From positions 2,303,501-2,367,500 of the forward strand of contig JACVVK020000032.1 of assembly GCA_018292915.2 (NCBI GenBank): 64,000 nucleotides of DNA, read 5' to 3'. Every line of letters starts with the position of its first letter. Position 1 is the stretch's first letter. Source of the DNA: Batillaria attramentaria (taxonomy: Eukaryota > Mollusca > Gastropoda > Batillariidae). Below, piece after piece: positions 1 to 11,012 of the stretch. A program made the translations under genes and the position numbers. Below the pieces are notes generated by a model that saw only the letters and a list, made by a program, of their open reading frames with translations, searched no databases and had not been told where the DNA came from.

Positions 1-1040
1 AAATCTTTTGTTGGTCCAACTGCAAGCAAAATAAAACAGGTCCCTGGGACAAGCATCTCAAGCCCCCCCCCCCCCTCCCCACACACACAAACCAAAACAA
101 TCTGGTATTCTAGTTCTGCAAACAATATTTTACTGTTTAACTGATTCTGTCCCGGGTACCGACGGGACTGTGGCCGGCGCCCAGGTACCAACAAACCATT
201 TCTTCTCATTTAAATTTTGATTTGGTCTGTGTTATCATTAAACTGTTTACATTCTCACTAGTCTGCTAGCGTCTTCTGGGAAGCTTTAGCCTGTTCACAC
301 TTCCATTGACAGCATGGGCCGCCGTTTGAAATTTTTCTTTGTCATCTGGGAGTTTTGAAGCAGTTTTTTGTTTTCTTTTTTTAGGTGGATAGAGGTGTGT
401 GTGGAGACTGCTGTTCTGTTCTTTTATAAACATTTGTATTTGTTTTATGGACTTTACTGGCTTGAAATACTTGCTGCCATGAATGTGGGTACATTTTTGT
501 TTTTTCCTGCATGGTTTCTGATTGAATGCAAGTGTGTTTTGTGTTGTGTGTGTGTGCGTGAAAATTCATTTCTTTTTTAAAAAAACTAACTGCTAAAAAT
601 AGTAAAATACCCCCCCCCCAAAAGCCCAACATTAAAATTAAAAGCACAGTAAAGAAAACTCTTTTTTTTTCTGAAACATATTCGAATATCATGGGCATAG
701 TTTGATAAATGTAGGAACTGTAGAGCTTTTTCTGAAGTGACTTTAGTCACTGTACTGCTGAGCTCCGCAGGCCTGGGCAGTGAGTGCAGCAGGCTGCCTG
801 GGGCTCTGGCACATAATCAGTTAATGCAATCACTGATAACCCATTCGCGTAACATGAAGTAATACTAGTATAACCATGCCAGCACTGACCATAATGTTAA
901 ATCACAGAAAAGACATAATATCAGTGGTGTGATTGCTCCCCCCCCCCCCTCCGCACACACGCATGCTGAACCCCTACCAAAGAAATGAAAAGAAATGATT
1001 CCTGCCTTCGAAAGCTTCACACACACACAGAGGCTACTAT
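1..1040. other. Non-coding; probably intronic to the COX6B-like gene
   Basis: No exon, RNA gene or complete repeat is recognisable. The stretch has short homopolymer C tracts (about 65-76, 610-620, 938-950) and short CA/GT runs. The COX6B-like gene at 2190-2269 runs leftwards and its next exon was not found here, so this is probably part of its intron (inference). Confidence 0.4.
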
Positions 1041-2151
1041 TAGTACTAAGGTGGGTTGGGGGAACTTCGGCACCCTTGCGGTTCGGGGGAAATTCGTCAC
1101 CCAAGTTTCTTCTATAATTCAATGCACTTACTAAGCTTTCATCCCTCCAAATAGGCTCTCCCAAGTAACTACAAGATTCCAAACGATAGATGGAACGACC
1201 AGTGAAAATACTTGGTACAGCCAGACGCGTCAAATGATGGCATTCTGACTTGACTGCTTTTCTCGTCTGCTTCATAACTTCATGTGTCTTTTCTCGTCTG
1301 CTTCATAACTTCACGTGTCTTTTGCCGGTAAAGTCCCAACTATCTTTGTATAGTCTTATTTTTATGTTTTTGAATGAAATCAAATATATTAAGGGTCTTA
1401 AACATAAAAATGACTTTATTTTAAAGTTTTAATGTTTCTTTAGCGATGGCACACATCAAAACACTGCATAAACACGAAATTACTGAGGGTGACGAAGTTC
1501 CCCCGACCAAAAATGTACATGGGGGAAATCCGTCACCATCAACAGGGGAAATTCGTTTTAAGAGTAAGCTAAGAAGTTGAAATATTCTAACACTAAAATA
1601 GCCTTCCAGGATGGTTCTACCATAGACACACTCACATTCCCAGACTGGTCGATTTGCTTAGCTTAATGAATACACACAAAAATAACCTCTTGTTTTAAGC
1701 TCAGTTTTGCCTGAAACAGTCTTCTTCATTCAGAGAGAGAGAGAGAGTTGTTTAATCACACGTTAGATAAAAAATAAAGAAGAAATCTGACCTACAGTTT
1801 GTAGCACATCACATTTAAGGCACTGAAACCATGAAAACAAATACTCTCAAGCCTAGTGACGAAGTTCCCCAGGTGGTGCCGAAGTTCCCACGAAGGGAGT
1901 GACGGAGTTCCCCCGAAGGTGTCGAAGTTCCCCCAAACACGCTCACTTGTTCTCAGAACGATTTTCAATGCACATTCATGAGGTTAAAGTCGCAGTTTCA
2001 TTGAAAGCAGGCCTGCGACTGGTTAAAGTATCCGTTGGCATTAAGCATGTTTCTCTCACGTGAACACGAAAAGGCGGGCAGTATGTTAAGTCAACACGCT
2101 AGTGGACGCATGCACGCAGTGCCGAAGTTCCCCCAACCCACCTTAGTACTA
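1041..2151. mobile_element. TIR element with perfect 33-bp inverted ends and iterated 16-bp motif
   Basis: The first 33 bases (1041-1073) are the exact reverse complement of the last 33 (2119-2151). The outer eight bases, TAGTACTA, are themselves a palindrome, so they may be an 8-bp target duplication (or contain a TA one) outside a 25-bp inverted repeat. Inside, variants of GTGACGAAGTTCCCCC recur near 1058, 1085, 1489, 1521, 1544, 1856, 1876, 1899, 1919 and 2119, in both orientations. No transposase reading frame is present, so it is a non-autonomous DNA element or MITE. It begins about 40 bp past the COX6B-like donor site. I cannot assign a superfamily. Confidence 0.75.
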
Positions 2152-2189
2152 CGAGATTTTACTATTTTAGAGCAACGGCCAACACTCAC

Positions 2190-2269
2190 CTAGTCTGATT
2201 CTGATTTGGGAAGCGAGCATCAAAGGGGGCAGTCTTCATCTCATATTGGTCCGACATGGCTGACATAAC
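2190..2269 (-). CDS. COX6B: Cytochrome c oxidase subunit 6B-like, first coding exon (partial)
   Basis: On the minus strand an exon between a TTGCAG acceptor and an AG/GTGAGT donor contains an ATG (2264-2266) and encodes about 25 residues ending KTAPFDARFPNQNQT plus a split Arg codon. This matches the strongly conserved N-terminal segment of COX6B, the twin-CX9C, intermembrane-space subunit of respiratory complex IV. The cysteine-bearing part (expected to begin NCWQNYL) would be in the next exon, which I do not find between here and base 1, so the gene leaves the window to the left. Because the acceptor lies only three bases before the ATG, a non-coding 5' exon must lie to the right. The call rests on one short but distinctive motif. 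Confidence 0.82.
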
Positions 2270-4395
2270 CTGCAACCAAAGCATTATGTGATTACAAAAA
2301 AGAAAAGAAAAAGAAATGCAAAAACGGAAAAGGACGGTTCAGCAGCGATGCAGACCACTGGTGGACGTGACAAAGCCCACAAAATGCCGGTGTGGTCTAC
2401 GATCACTAATGATCTGGAAAAGCAAGCATGGATCGAAGTTGAAACAATTCAGCATGACTAATCATACATTCACCTACACAAAATACTTTACAAACTATGA
2501 GTGAGGTACTCTTTGCTCTTGTAATAAACCGTTCTTCCTTACCGATCTTGACCTTCAAGAATCAGTCCAACGATAATGGCGACCACGGTCTGTATGGGTC
2601 TCCCAATCAGAAGAGTGCATACAGTAACAGAGTAGTCTTTCTTTGTCCCGCGGGTCATCTCGCTGTTGACGTCGTCGACAGGAGTTCTTACTTGGTCTTG
2701 GTTGGGTTTGTTTTTATGTCTACAAGGCAAGGTTAACTCACAAAAGAGGGTTGTGGTGCCGGTAAAGCAGAACTTGACGGGGTCACTCCAGTTTGCTGAG
2801 CCTGAGTGTGTCCAGAGAGCATGTATATGTTCTGATGCGTACAGTCAGACCAGCACAGGCGACTCAGTGACTTGTGAAGTGCAGTGTATGCATGTACATG
2901 AAATTTCTGCTACGCAGATAATAAAGTTTTTATTGACTTGACTTACGCACTGGATATCAGTGTTAAAGGACTGAATATGATAAGGCTGTAGATTAATCTC
3001 ACAAATGGACATCAGTTTCAACTAAAACTGTTTTAAATGAGTTTCCACTTTTATTTCATTTAACACATTGTATATATTGCAAACCATGTGCACAGCACAG
3101 ACTGACCTCAGTGGATGCAAAACAGAAGATGCAAATAAACAAAATGAATGAAATGAACATACAAATTAAATAGAGTAAACTAGACACAAATTAAAGTAAT
3201 GTAAAGAAACAAGGTAACCCCATACCCTGAACCGAGACGCAAAACAAATGCAAAAATATACGAGTTACCAACATTGCTCCACCTATACACGGCCAGCTGC
3301 CGAACCACCCCCAACCCCCCCCTTTTTTTTTTTTTCTTGTAAATCCACCACTTTTGTGCAGATTTCAACTAATGTCCCGATGATCATATGCTGAGTGAGT
3401 GAGTGCACATGTAAGTTAAAGTACAGTCTTCACAATAAGTTAAGGACCAGTCAACATAATGGGTGAGTTTGAATAAATCAGAAAAAATAAGCGAATAAGA
3501 TTTTTCCCGTAAAATTCGGTAGCAAGGTTAAGGGGTAATTAGTGAACATGGCGACCACTGTGTGGATGGCACGTGCGCGTCACACTGCATGCTTGGCGCG
3601 TTTGAAAATCTGCAATTTCGGCAAAACTAGACCGAGTTTCAGTGTTCAGTGAGCGATACCTGGGGCTTTCTGCACGGCAAAAATGAGATGCAGGTCAAAG
3701 AATGCATCCCTGGTTATGAACTGTGCTCATTTGTTTGCCTAGATAAGCCGCCGTTTCAGCGATGTTCAGCACTACACCAGCATGCCACCACGACAAAAGT
3801 TGAATGATATTTGCAAGTGGTCCTTAACGTTTTGTGAAGGCTGTATAAACAACAAAAACTGTTACATGGCATGACTGGCTGAGTATTTTGTGTATAAATT
3901 AAGTGCAACTACTAAGATTCAGCTTTGCACCACTCAAGCTACAAAAACAGGATCATGAAAGATGATCTTTTGTACTTTAGGTACAGTAGTACACTTTTGA
4001 ACTACTGCCGTTGTGGTGGTTCAAACAAATCCTGACATCAGCAGTGAATGGTGATCAACCTGATCCAATGACATTGTATTTCAACTTTCATCTTTGTGCC
4101 ATGTGTCAGTTCAACAGTCACAAATTCAAAACTTATAACCAGCAAAGAACCGTCAAGATGACTTTTTGCACGTTAAGTACTGTAGTGCGCATCTAAACTG
4201 CTGTTGCGGTCGTTAAAACAAACAAAAAATAATCCTGATCAGTATTATTACCCTCAATAAATGACACGATTCGCTGACAATAGCACCAGAATTATTCCCA
4301 CATTCAAATTTGTGTTATGGATTTCAGCAGTGACATTAATACACCAGTAAATGTACACCCAAACCACTGATCACAGACAGTACATGTGAAAGCAC
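2270..4395. other. Non-coding region upstream of the COX6B-like gene
   Basis: It should contain the COX6B-like promoter and 5' exon, but I cannot place either with confidence. A retroposon-like 3' end with AATAAAG and a short tail lies at about 2918-2942 (plus). The rest is AT-rich with no recognised exon. Confidence 0.3.
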
Positions 4396-4668
4396 CAGGG
4401 CCCGCATGTAAACGCTGGGGTTAGGGAGTTTAGCCCCAGGCTAGAGTCTAACCTTGAACTAAACTACATATAGCTCTAGGGTAAAATTTTCTGTTGTTTT
4501 TTTGTTTTAAATCAGGGAGCAAGGTGCCTATGCCGGTATAGAAGGATTTTTGTCTTTCTTCACTTCCTGTTTTATTTAATTTTGTTTTTGGGTTTTTTTT
4601 GGTCCTAGTCTGGGTTAGGCCCATAGCCGTGGGTTAAATTAACCTCGAGTTTTACATATGGGCCCTGA
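4396..4668. mobile_element. MITE copy 1 (CAGGGCCCG ends), uninterrupted
   Basis: It begins CAGGGCCCGCATGTAAA and ends with nearly the reverse complement, TTTACATATGGGCCCTG, giving imperfect inverted termini of about 17-20 bp. The interior (GGGGTTAGGGAGTTTAGCCCC near the left end, TTAGGCCCATAGCCGTGGG near the right) recurs at 25288-25760. The CAGGG ends recall hAT or piggyBac elements, but I see no clear target duplication, so the family is unassigned. Confidence 0.65.
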
Positions 4669-5029
4669 GACATACATTACACTATAACATTATGTATGTC
4701 ACTGTAAGTACATAGTAATCCCTGTATATATAATTTATATTATTTTATGACAAGAACGTTGCACAGATCATATCAAATTCACTGACTTTCTCTCAAAGTT
4801 TCACAACTGGATGTGCATGTATTTGAATACATTATTATAAGTACATTTTGTTTCCCACAATGGATGATAAGCCTGGCACATAGTTATGTAATGAAACATC
4901 TGGAACATAGTAAGAATAGAGGACTTTCAAAGCACCAACAAACTGCGATTCAGTTTGTTTCATTCAGGCCGGATTTCGTTTTCTGCAGTTGTTAAAGATC
5001 TAATCTTTATGATTTTAATGCTCACAGAT

Positions 5030-5125
5030 CGTTCTGAGCAGTTTTGTGTTTCCGTGGTGTCTAGTATCACACCACTTAGACACCTGCACAGTAACAGCAT
5101 CTCAAATGCTGGCGCTGAGCCAACA
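5030..5125 (+). repeat. Dispersed repeat also found at 44755-44850 (inverted)
   Basis: About 95 bp, including ACACCACTTAGACACCTG followed by ACAGTAACAGCATCT, matches the reverse complement of about 44755-44850 at roughly 70-75% by eye. Both copies are non-coding, and I do not recognise the family. The conserved block could be the core of an old SINE (inference). Confidence 0.4.
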
Positions 5126-5608
5126 GAAGTGTACTCAATGATATGGCTTACAATGAGCGAGAGTGTTGTGGCAACACAAGCCACACTGTTGTAGTCTTTT
5201 GAATGTTCGACCGCTCGCGTAAAGTGTATAAACGTTGTATCACATGGAAATACCGCATTTAACATCTGTAATATAGCAATAATAGTAAGCTTTACAAGCA
5301 CCAACAAATTGTTATTCTTTGCACTACGTTTTGTTCAAGATTTGTCGCTGTAAATGCTCTGATTTTTTTGCAGCTGCTAACAATGGGAATAACAATTATC
5401 AGAATAGTATCCCAATTATTTCCTGCGATCTGCAAAACTGGCACAAAATGAAACAGATCCATAAGGGTATAATTTTCTGCTAGCGCTTCAGACGTGTACT
5501 ACATGTAATGTGGTTTGTTTCAGCATATTCACCCTGAGACTCATTCAATGTGGTTGTCACCCCGAAGACGTGGTTGTTTCACTTTCAAACACATATCAAG
5601 GTCTTTGC

Positions 5609-7092
5609 TTATATTTCATAATCATGCACAGTCCTCTCCGTCCTGCGGTAGATGGTGAACTGCGACCACACGAAGTACTGCAATATCCCCAGGACCACCG
5701 GTGTGAAGCAGATGATCTGGAACATGACGTTTTTTATCACGTGGGTCTCAAAGCCCGGTAGTGCTCCTGTCTGCAATACACATATCATCAGAATGACGTA
5801 CATCACTGTAAAGCAAGCCTCAGATGTTATTGGTAATTACTGCTGGAGCGTTATTTTATTACAACGGTGTTGCAAGCGCGGCTGTGTCTTTCGTTTGTGT
5901 TTTGTTTGTATGCTGAAAGATAACAGCTGTAGTGTTCTTTTGAAGGGTTTTTCTGTTGTTGAATCTTTCAACAACAACCAAAAAACAGCTTAGAGTCGGC
6001 AACAAACCCCGGCATAAGGACTGAGTTTTTTGTTGTTGGGTTTTGTTTTTGTTTTGTTTTCTTGCCTAATCAGATTTATTAGGGCTAGACGTACTGAACC
6101 AAAAGTTCCCACTCTGACGCAACTCATTTAACGACTCAGTGACTGAGACGCGCAGATCTCGAAGCGAGCGACCATATAATATGCACACACACACACACAC
6201 GCGCGTGCGCGCGAAAAAAAACCAAAAAACAACAACTGAAAAGATGCGGGACTGCCTTTCATACTACTACATGCAGTCACGTCGTCAGATCTGGCTCTAC
6301 AGTGCTCATGTACCTATCTCCTTTACTCACTTTGAGCTGTTCGTAACCATAGCGGTTGAGTACAGCCACGATCAGCATAGGGGCGATGGACTGGGCAGGT
6401 TTGGTCACCAGCGCGTTGTTTCCGAACACAGTGGACGAAATGGGATGCCTGGTGAGGAAGAAAGTTTGTGCATTACTGACATCTTCTTTCTGTCCTAACC
6501 GATTCGAACTGAGAAACAAAAGCTTTCCTGTTTTCAAGTTTTTCAGTGAAGTTTCGGTTCATACATTTTTCACAGAGCTGTGGGACGATAATAACTGTAT
6601 TGTATTAGTCATAAATTATTGTGGAGTGAACTGAATGTGGAACTGGCAGATATTTGTTCTTTTCGTCTCTTGCACGGCGTACGTTCAGATAATGTTTATC
6701 CTTCAAAGTGTACCCTCGCTCCTGACTGCCCTATCCGGAGTGTTTCACAGCCTGGAGTAATTCTTGACAAAATGATGGCACATCTATTTTCACAGCAAGA
6801 CTCCCTGCTAACACATGCAGTAATCAACACTTGAAGCCGGCAGTAATTTTGCTGAGCAAGCCATCTGGCGAATGTTGCACGACCAACTACAGCGCAACAA
6901 AAACACTCACGCAAAAACCAACAACATCAATATATTGACACGCGCAGTCACGGTGTCGTGAGTAATTTCGCATGAGCACACAAATGTGCAAATGATGTCA
7001 GGCGGTACCTGCGGTTGTATTTCTCTTTGTCGTTGTCGGCGATATCAGCAAGAGGCATGTTGAACAGGCTGAAAGTAGCACTGGCGAAAGTT

Positions 7093-7129
<37 letters not shown>

Positions 7130-7410
7130 GGCATACATGAAGCAGTTTGGAACTGACACAGATATGAAAATGAAGGGGAATAAAGTGCATGACAGAACAG
7201 TACATGGTATTGGTACCAACTGGTACTGGTACATGTATGTTTTTAATATCGCACTGCGGGGAAATTTTGGATGCTCGAGAGAGCGTGCATACATGAACAT
7301 TTTACACCTTCACTCATATAGATCTATACACGCTGAAGTGATCAAATGGTCAGAGAAATACAAACACGTGTTATTCTTACCTTTTGGATGAAAACATGTC
7401 GGGGGAGTGT

Positions 7411-7441
<31 letters not shown>

Positions 7442-7886
7442 GGGGAGGGGAGGCACAAATCCGTGAGATTGACTGGTGACACACGGCTAAAACTAAGCTA
7501 AGCTAACCATGTTCCTTACGTATCCAGCAGAATGAAAAGCATGAGAAGCCACGGATTGGACGGTCCGAGGATGAAGTACATGGCGAGACCCCCAAACACC
7601 TTCCACACGAAGTTGTAGCGAATAGCCCGGAAGTAGCCCACCCGCCCGACGAAAGGTGTACCAAATATTACCAGCAGCTGCAACAACGTCAAACGTTAAT
7701 TTATGTAAACAGACGGACCTGGCGATATACTATTTCATTTTTAACACACAGTTTGCTTCTTTATGCGTGGTCGAGGAAACGCAAGTCGTCGCAGGCGGGG
7801 GAATTTTCAGCCATTTGGAAATTTTCAGTCAGATTTCCTATCCTTTCAGTCCAAAACATTTGAAGTTTCAGCCAAAGAAAAAGTGT

Positions 7887-7917
<31 letters not shown>

Positions 7918-8325
7918 GGGGAGTACTTGCATACATATATCATGATGCATGTAAAGCCATATGAGACAGTCCAACTTCATTTTCTGACTTGCATGTCCCA
8001 GCGTTACAAGGCAGTATTTTACTTTCGGATGCCAGAAAAGGCCACTAAAATCAATGCCTTTAAAAAGATTTGCTAAAAATTTGTTGTTGTTGGTTTTTTT
8101 TTTTTTTAATGGCCACTGGTCCTCTCAGCAGGGCGCTGCCCCCCTGCACACCAGCCTGGTTTCCAGTCTTCTTTCTCTCTCTCCTCTCTCTCTTTTCTAT
8201 AGTCCCATTTCATACGCTAACGTTTTACTGCTAGTGTATTACCCGTGTCACGTGCTGTAGCTACGTGCTGTATACTGTGGGTAATCATATGTATGTCTTA
8301 TGCTATGTATGTAATGTTATGTATG

Positions 8326-8359
<34 letters not shown>

Positions 8360-8466
8360 CAAGGACAGACAGTTAGAGAGACCTGTGCGTCTATGAACTC
8401 ATCCTTGGAAAATAAAGTTTCAATCAATCAATCAATCAATCAATCAGTCAATCAATCAATCGATCG

Positions 8467-8500
<34 letters not shown>

Positions 8501-9442
8501 GTCTCAGCAATTCCCCAGCCTGTCGTCGGTCCTGAAGTTTACTAACGATGAAGCCTTACCCCTCCCATTGTCCCCGTCAACCCATAGAACGTGCTGCGGA
8601 CTGCAAGCGGCACCTGACTGGTCGGGACGAGACTGTCGCAGAAGATGGCCGTGAAACCAGAGAGGTACGCCGCGTGGAAACACTGGAAGAAATTCACGAT
8701 GACAAAACTGATAAAGTTCGGCTCTTTGAAAATTTGCCACGACTTTCTCCAGAACGAATCTTGTATTTCTGGTGGCTGGTCCGTCATGAGTTTCGAGTCT
8801 TCTTTGTCGTCGGAGGGAGTCTTTTTGGCTTGCAAGTCGTATTTTTGTGTGACTGTGAATGCCAGCGTATACCATCAACAGGCAAGAACAAATCGCGATG
8901 AAAACGGTGGTCATCTGAAAGGCGCCGAAGTTGTGAAGACTATCTGAATTGTATTCAATGAGGAACACGGTCTGTGAGCCAATGAGTGACGCCACGTGGG
9001 AAAATTGTGTCAGCGTCAGCCTGTCCTCCTGCTGTGACGAGATTTCGGTAAAAAGACAGCAGAAAAGAAGCCCCACAAAAGTGAACATGGTGTCGTACAG
9101 GCAGAGCGCGATTATCAGGTGAACACCCTCCACCCAGCCACCGTCCCCGAACTTAAACCAAGGGATCAGGAAGGACAGAGCGAAGAAAGGAGCAGAGTAG
9201 AGGATGCCCTCCCGGCGAGTTCTGGTGATGACGAAATTGGTGTTGTCCTGCAGGACCGCGAACAGGGGATCGTTGACGGCGTTCCAGATCATGTAGAGGA
9301 GCTGGGAGAAGTGGAACCACGACTCTGGCACGTGGTACTCGTTCAGAAAGACCTTGACGTAGTAGAAGCTGAAAGGTCGGCTCATCATGCTGAAGCCCAT
9401 ACTGAGAGCGCAGTACGGAATAAGACCCTTGGGAATCTTCAT
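5609..9442 (-). CDS. TMEM180/MFSD13A-like transporter, gene A (frameshift in exon 1)
   Basis: Five minus-strand exons: 8560-9442, 7520-7677, 7009-7092, 6331-6448, 5609-5770, all with GT-AG junctions. Allowing for one surplus base, the product is 467 residues. It is a multi-pass major-facilitator-type protein related to vertebrate TMEM180/MFSD13A, an orphan family resembling glycoside-pentoside-hexuronide cation symporters. Shared motifs include SWFHFSQLLYMIWNAVNDPL, RTRREGILYSAPFFAL, FVGLLFCCLFTEIS, TSQVPLAVRSTFYGL and HPISSTVFGNNALVTKP. The ATG at 9442 aligns with the starts of genes B and C. The break is in the T5 run 8842-8846 (plus strand): one extra base shifts the frame in the hydrophilic linker after residue ~200, and coding resumes in the next frame. 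All later exons are intact. Substrate unknown. The break could be an assembly indel, an allele or a young pseudogene. Confidence 0.88.
7095..7128. repeat. (CA)n abutting a 3' splice site of gene A
   Basis: On the gene strand this is a (TG)n run that ends directly in the GCAG acceptor of exon 3 (7009-7092), in the place of a polypyrimidine tract. Confidence 0.9.
7415..7450. repeat. (GT)n followed by poly-G, intron of gene A
   Basis: A short GT run passes into about twenty Gs. A similar GT-to-poly-G transition occurs at 7884-7921 in the next intron. Confidence 0.8.
7787..8180 (+). repeat. Unnamed interspersed repeat, copy 1
   Basis: Non-coding segment in intron 1 of gene A that aligns along its whole length with 45480-45815. 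Shared landmarks in order: TTTCCTATCCTTTCAG, an ATCATGATG.ATGT block, GCCATATGRGACAGTC, AAGGCAGTA and a GCCCCCC-rich stretch. Divergence by eye is about 20-25%, and microsatellites have grown inside this copy. It matches no element class I recognise. Confidence 0.55.
8300..8500 (+). mobile_element. Retroposon 3' end with (CAAT)n tail
   Basis: A (GT)n run, then AATAAAGTTT followed by about twenty CAAT/CGAT units. An AATAAAG motif passing into a short tandem tail is typical of L2/CR1-like LINEs and the SINEs they mobilise. It lies in intron 1 of gene A. Confidence 0.5.
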
Positions 9443-10049
9443 TGTGACTGTTCGGCGTTGTGTGCCGCCGTTTACTCAGTGAATACAGAATAACGCTGTT
9501 ACACACAGACCGACTAGAAGGACGACAGGTGAAGGCAGGTCAAAGCAACAGCTGTACTTTGAGTGACTGAGTGAGTTTTAAAGCCGCGCAAACCGTCAAC
9601 ACTAAGATTGATCCAGTTCGCGGATGGCTGTTTTAGTTGTGTTCTGCACCGAAATATTTAAAATTTCCGCCGACACCTCTTAGCACAAGCACAATAAGCA
9701 GGCTGTTACGTTCAGTGAAATTGACACTGGCTCCAATGTAAACAATCCGGTGTCCCTGAGGAGATGAGCTCTTTGTCAGCCGTCCCGGGGTTGTTTCGGT
9801 GGCAGCTCAGTGCCGCATATGCTGACGCAAGCCGTTACCGAGAGTTTTCCACGCATGTCACCGGCGCCAGCACAGAACGAGAACTGAAGTCAACTCATCT
9901 GAGAACTTGAAATGCCCGAGACACGTTCAGTTTTTGTTGTTCAGTTTTCCCTGAAACAGAACCAAAGCCAGATTATACGCAACAGTGGATTTTAGTTCGT
10001 TAACTACGGTACGGTATAATAAAACAATTAAAGCATTAAATGAAATGTA
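9443..10049. other. 5' flank of gene A
   Basis: Expected promoter and 5' UTR of gene A. No TATA box or initiator can be assigned. A short fragment at about 9567-9595 (GAGTGAGTTTTAAAGCCGCG) matches the LINE tails at 52030 and 53760. Confidence 0.35.
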
Positions 10050-10475
10050 GTCACGGTGTCGTAGACTATTTCGGAACCAGGATAAATCGGAACCCGTTCC
10101 CAAAAATCCTAGGATATTTTGGAACCATTCCCATTTATCCTAGGATAACCCTAGGATATCCTAGGATAACCCTATTTATCCTAGGATAACCCTATAACTC
10201 CTAGGATTTATATGTCTAGATAAATTAAATTAATGTGTGTGTGTGTGTGTGTGTGCGAGCCAGAAGAAAATTTTCTGCCATCGACAGACAATAAAGTTAT
10301 ATTGAATTGAATTGAATTGAATTGAATTGAACCCTAACCCTATTCCCATTTATTCTAGGATATCCTAGGATAAATCGGAATGGTTCTGAAAAATCCTGCC
10401 ACCAGGGCCAGGATAAATCAGAATGGTTCCCATTCGTCCGGTTCCGAAATATCCTGAGACACCGGCATCCGTGTC
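10050..10475. mobile_element. Foldback element with repeated CCTAGGATA motif
   Basis: The left end (CACGGTGTCGTAGACTATTT then CGGAACC) and the right end (GGTTCCGAAATATCC then TGAGACACCGG) are imperfect inverted repeats. The interior contains many copies of the near-palindrome TCCTAGGATA in both arms. The centre is interrupted by a (GT)n run and a LINE-like tail, AATAAAG then (TTGAA)n at 10289-10329. A related left-end fragment is at 6950-6970. Confidence 0.5.
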
Positions 10476-10669
10476 CGCTGACTGAGCCGGCGTATACCAC
10501 TGCAGTCAGTGCCGCAAAAGACTCAGCCAGTCCTCAGCCGCGGCCCCAGCTTTGAGCCGACCAAACCAAAGCTTGAAAAAATCACGTACTTTTGGGTCAC
10601 GTGCTTTTCAAGTTGGGTATCAGTGTTACCGCCCAAGTGTGTTCACCGAGTTTGGCATGACCGGTGCAT

Positions 10670-10899
10670 CCGGAAGCAGTGTGTGTGCGGTGTGTATGTG
10701 TCACGTGTGTGCCCACGGTGTGTGTGTGTGTCACAGTGTGTGTGTGTGTGTGTGTGTGACAGTGTGTGTGTGTTTGTGTGTGTGTGTGTGTCACTTTTCA
10801 GTTGCGATTTTAAGGATTTTTTTTTTTTTTTTTTGGGGGGGGTCTTTTATTTGTGCAACCTTTGAATAAACGTGAGTTAATTCTCGGCAGTTAGTATGA

Positions 10900-10982
<83 letters not shown>

Positions 10983-11012
10983 AGTGTGTGTGTGTGTGTG
11001 TGTGTGTGTGGC
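10670..11012. repeat. (GT)n arrays
   Basis: Interrupted GT runs at 10681-10792 and 10906-11012 with a poly-T/poly-G block at 10817-10841. Their translations are only poly Cys-Val or His-Thr. Confidence 0.9.

Noticed and set aside
2539..2730. Minus-strand frame ending in a hydrophobic stretch with a CG/GTAAGG donor, upstream of the COX6B exon
   Set aside because: It could be the 5' non-coding exon of the COX6B-like gene, but its frame does not continue into that exon and I find no protein match, so I do not call it coding.
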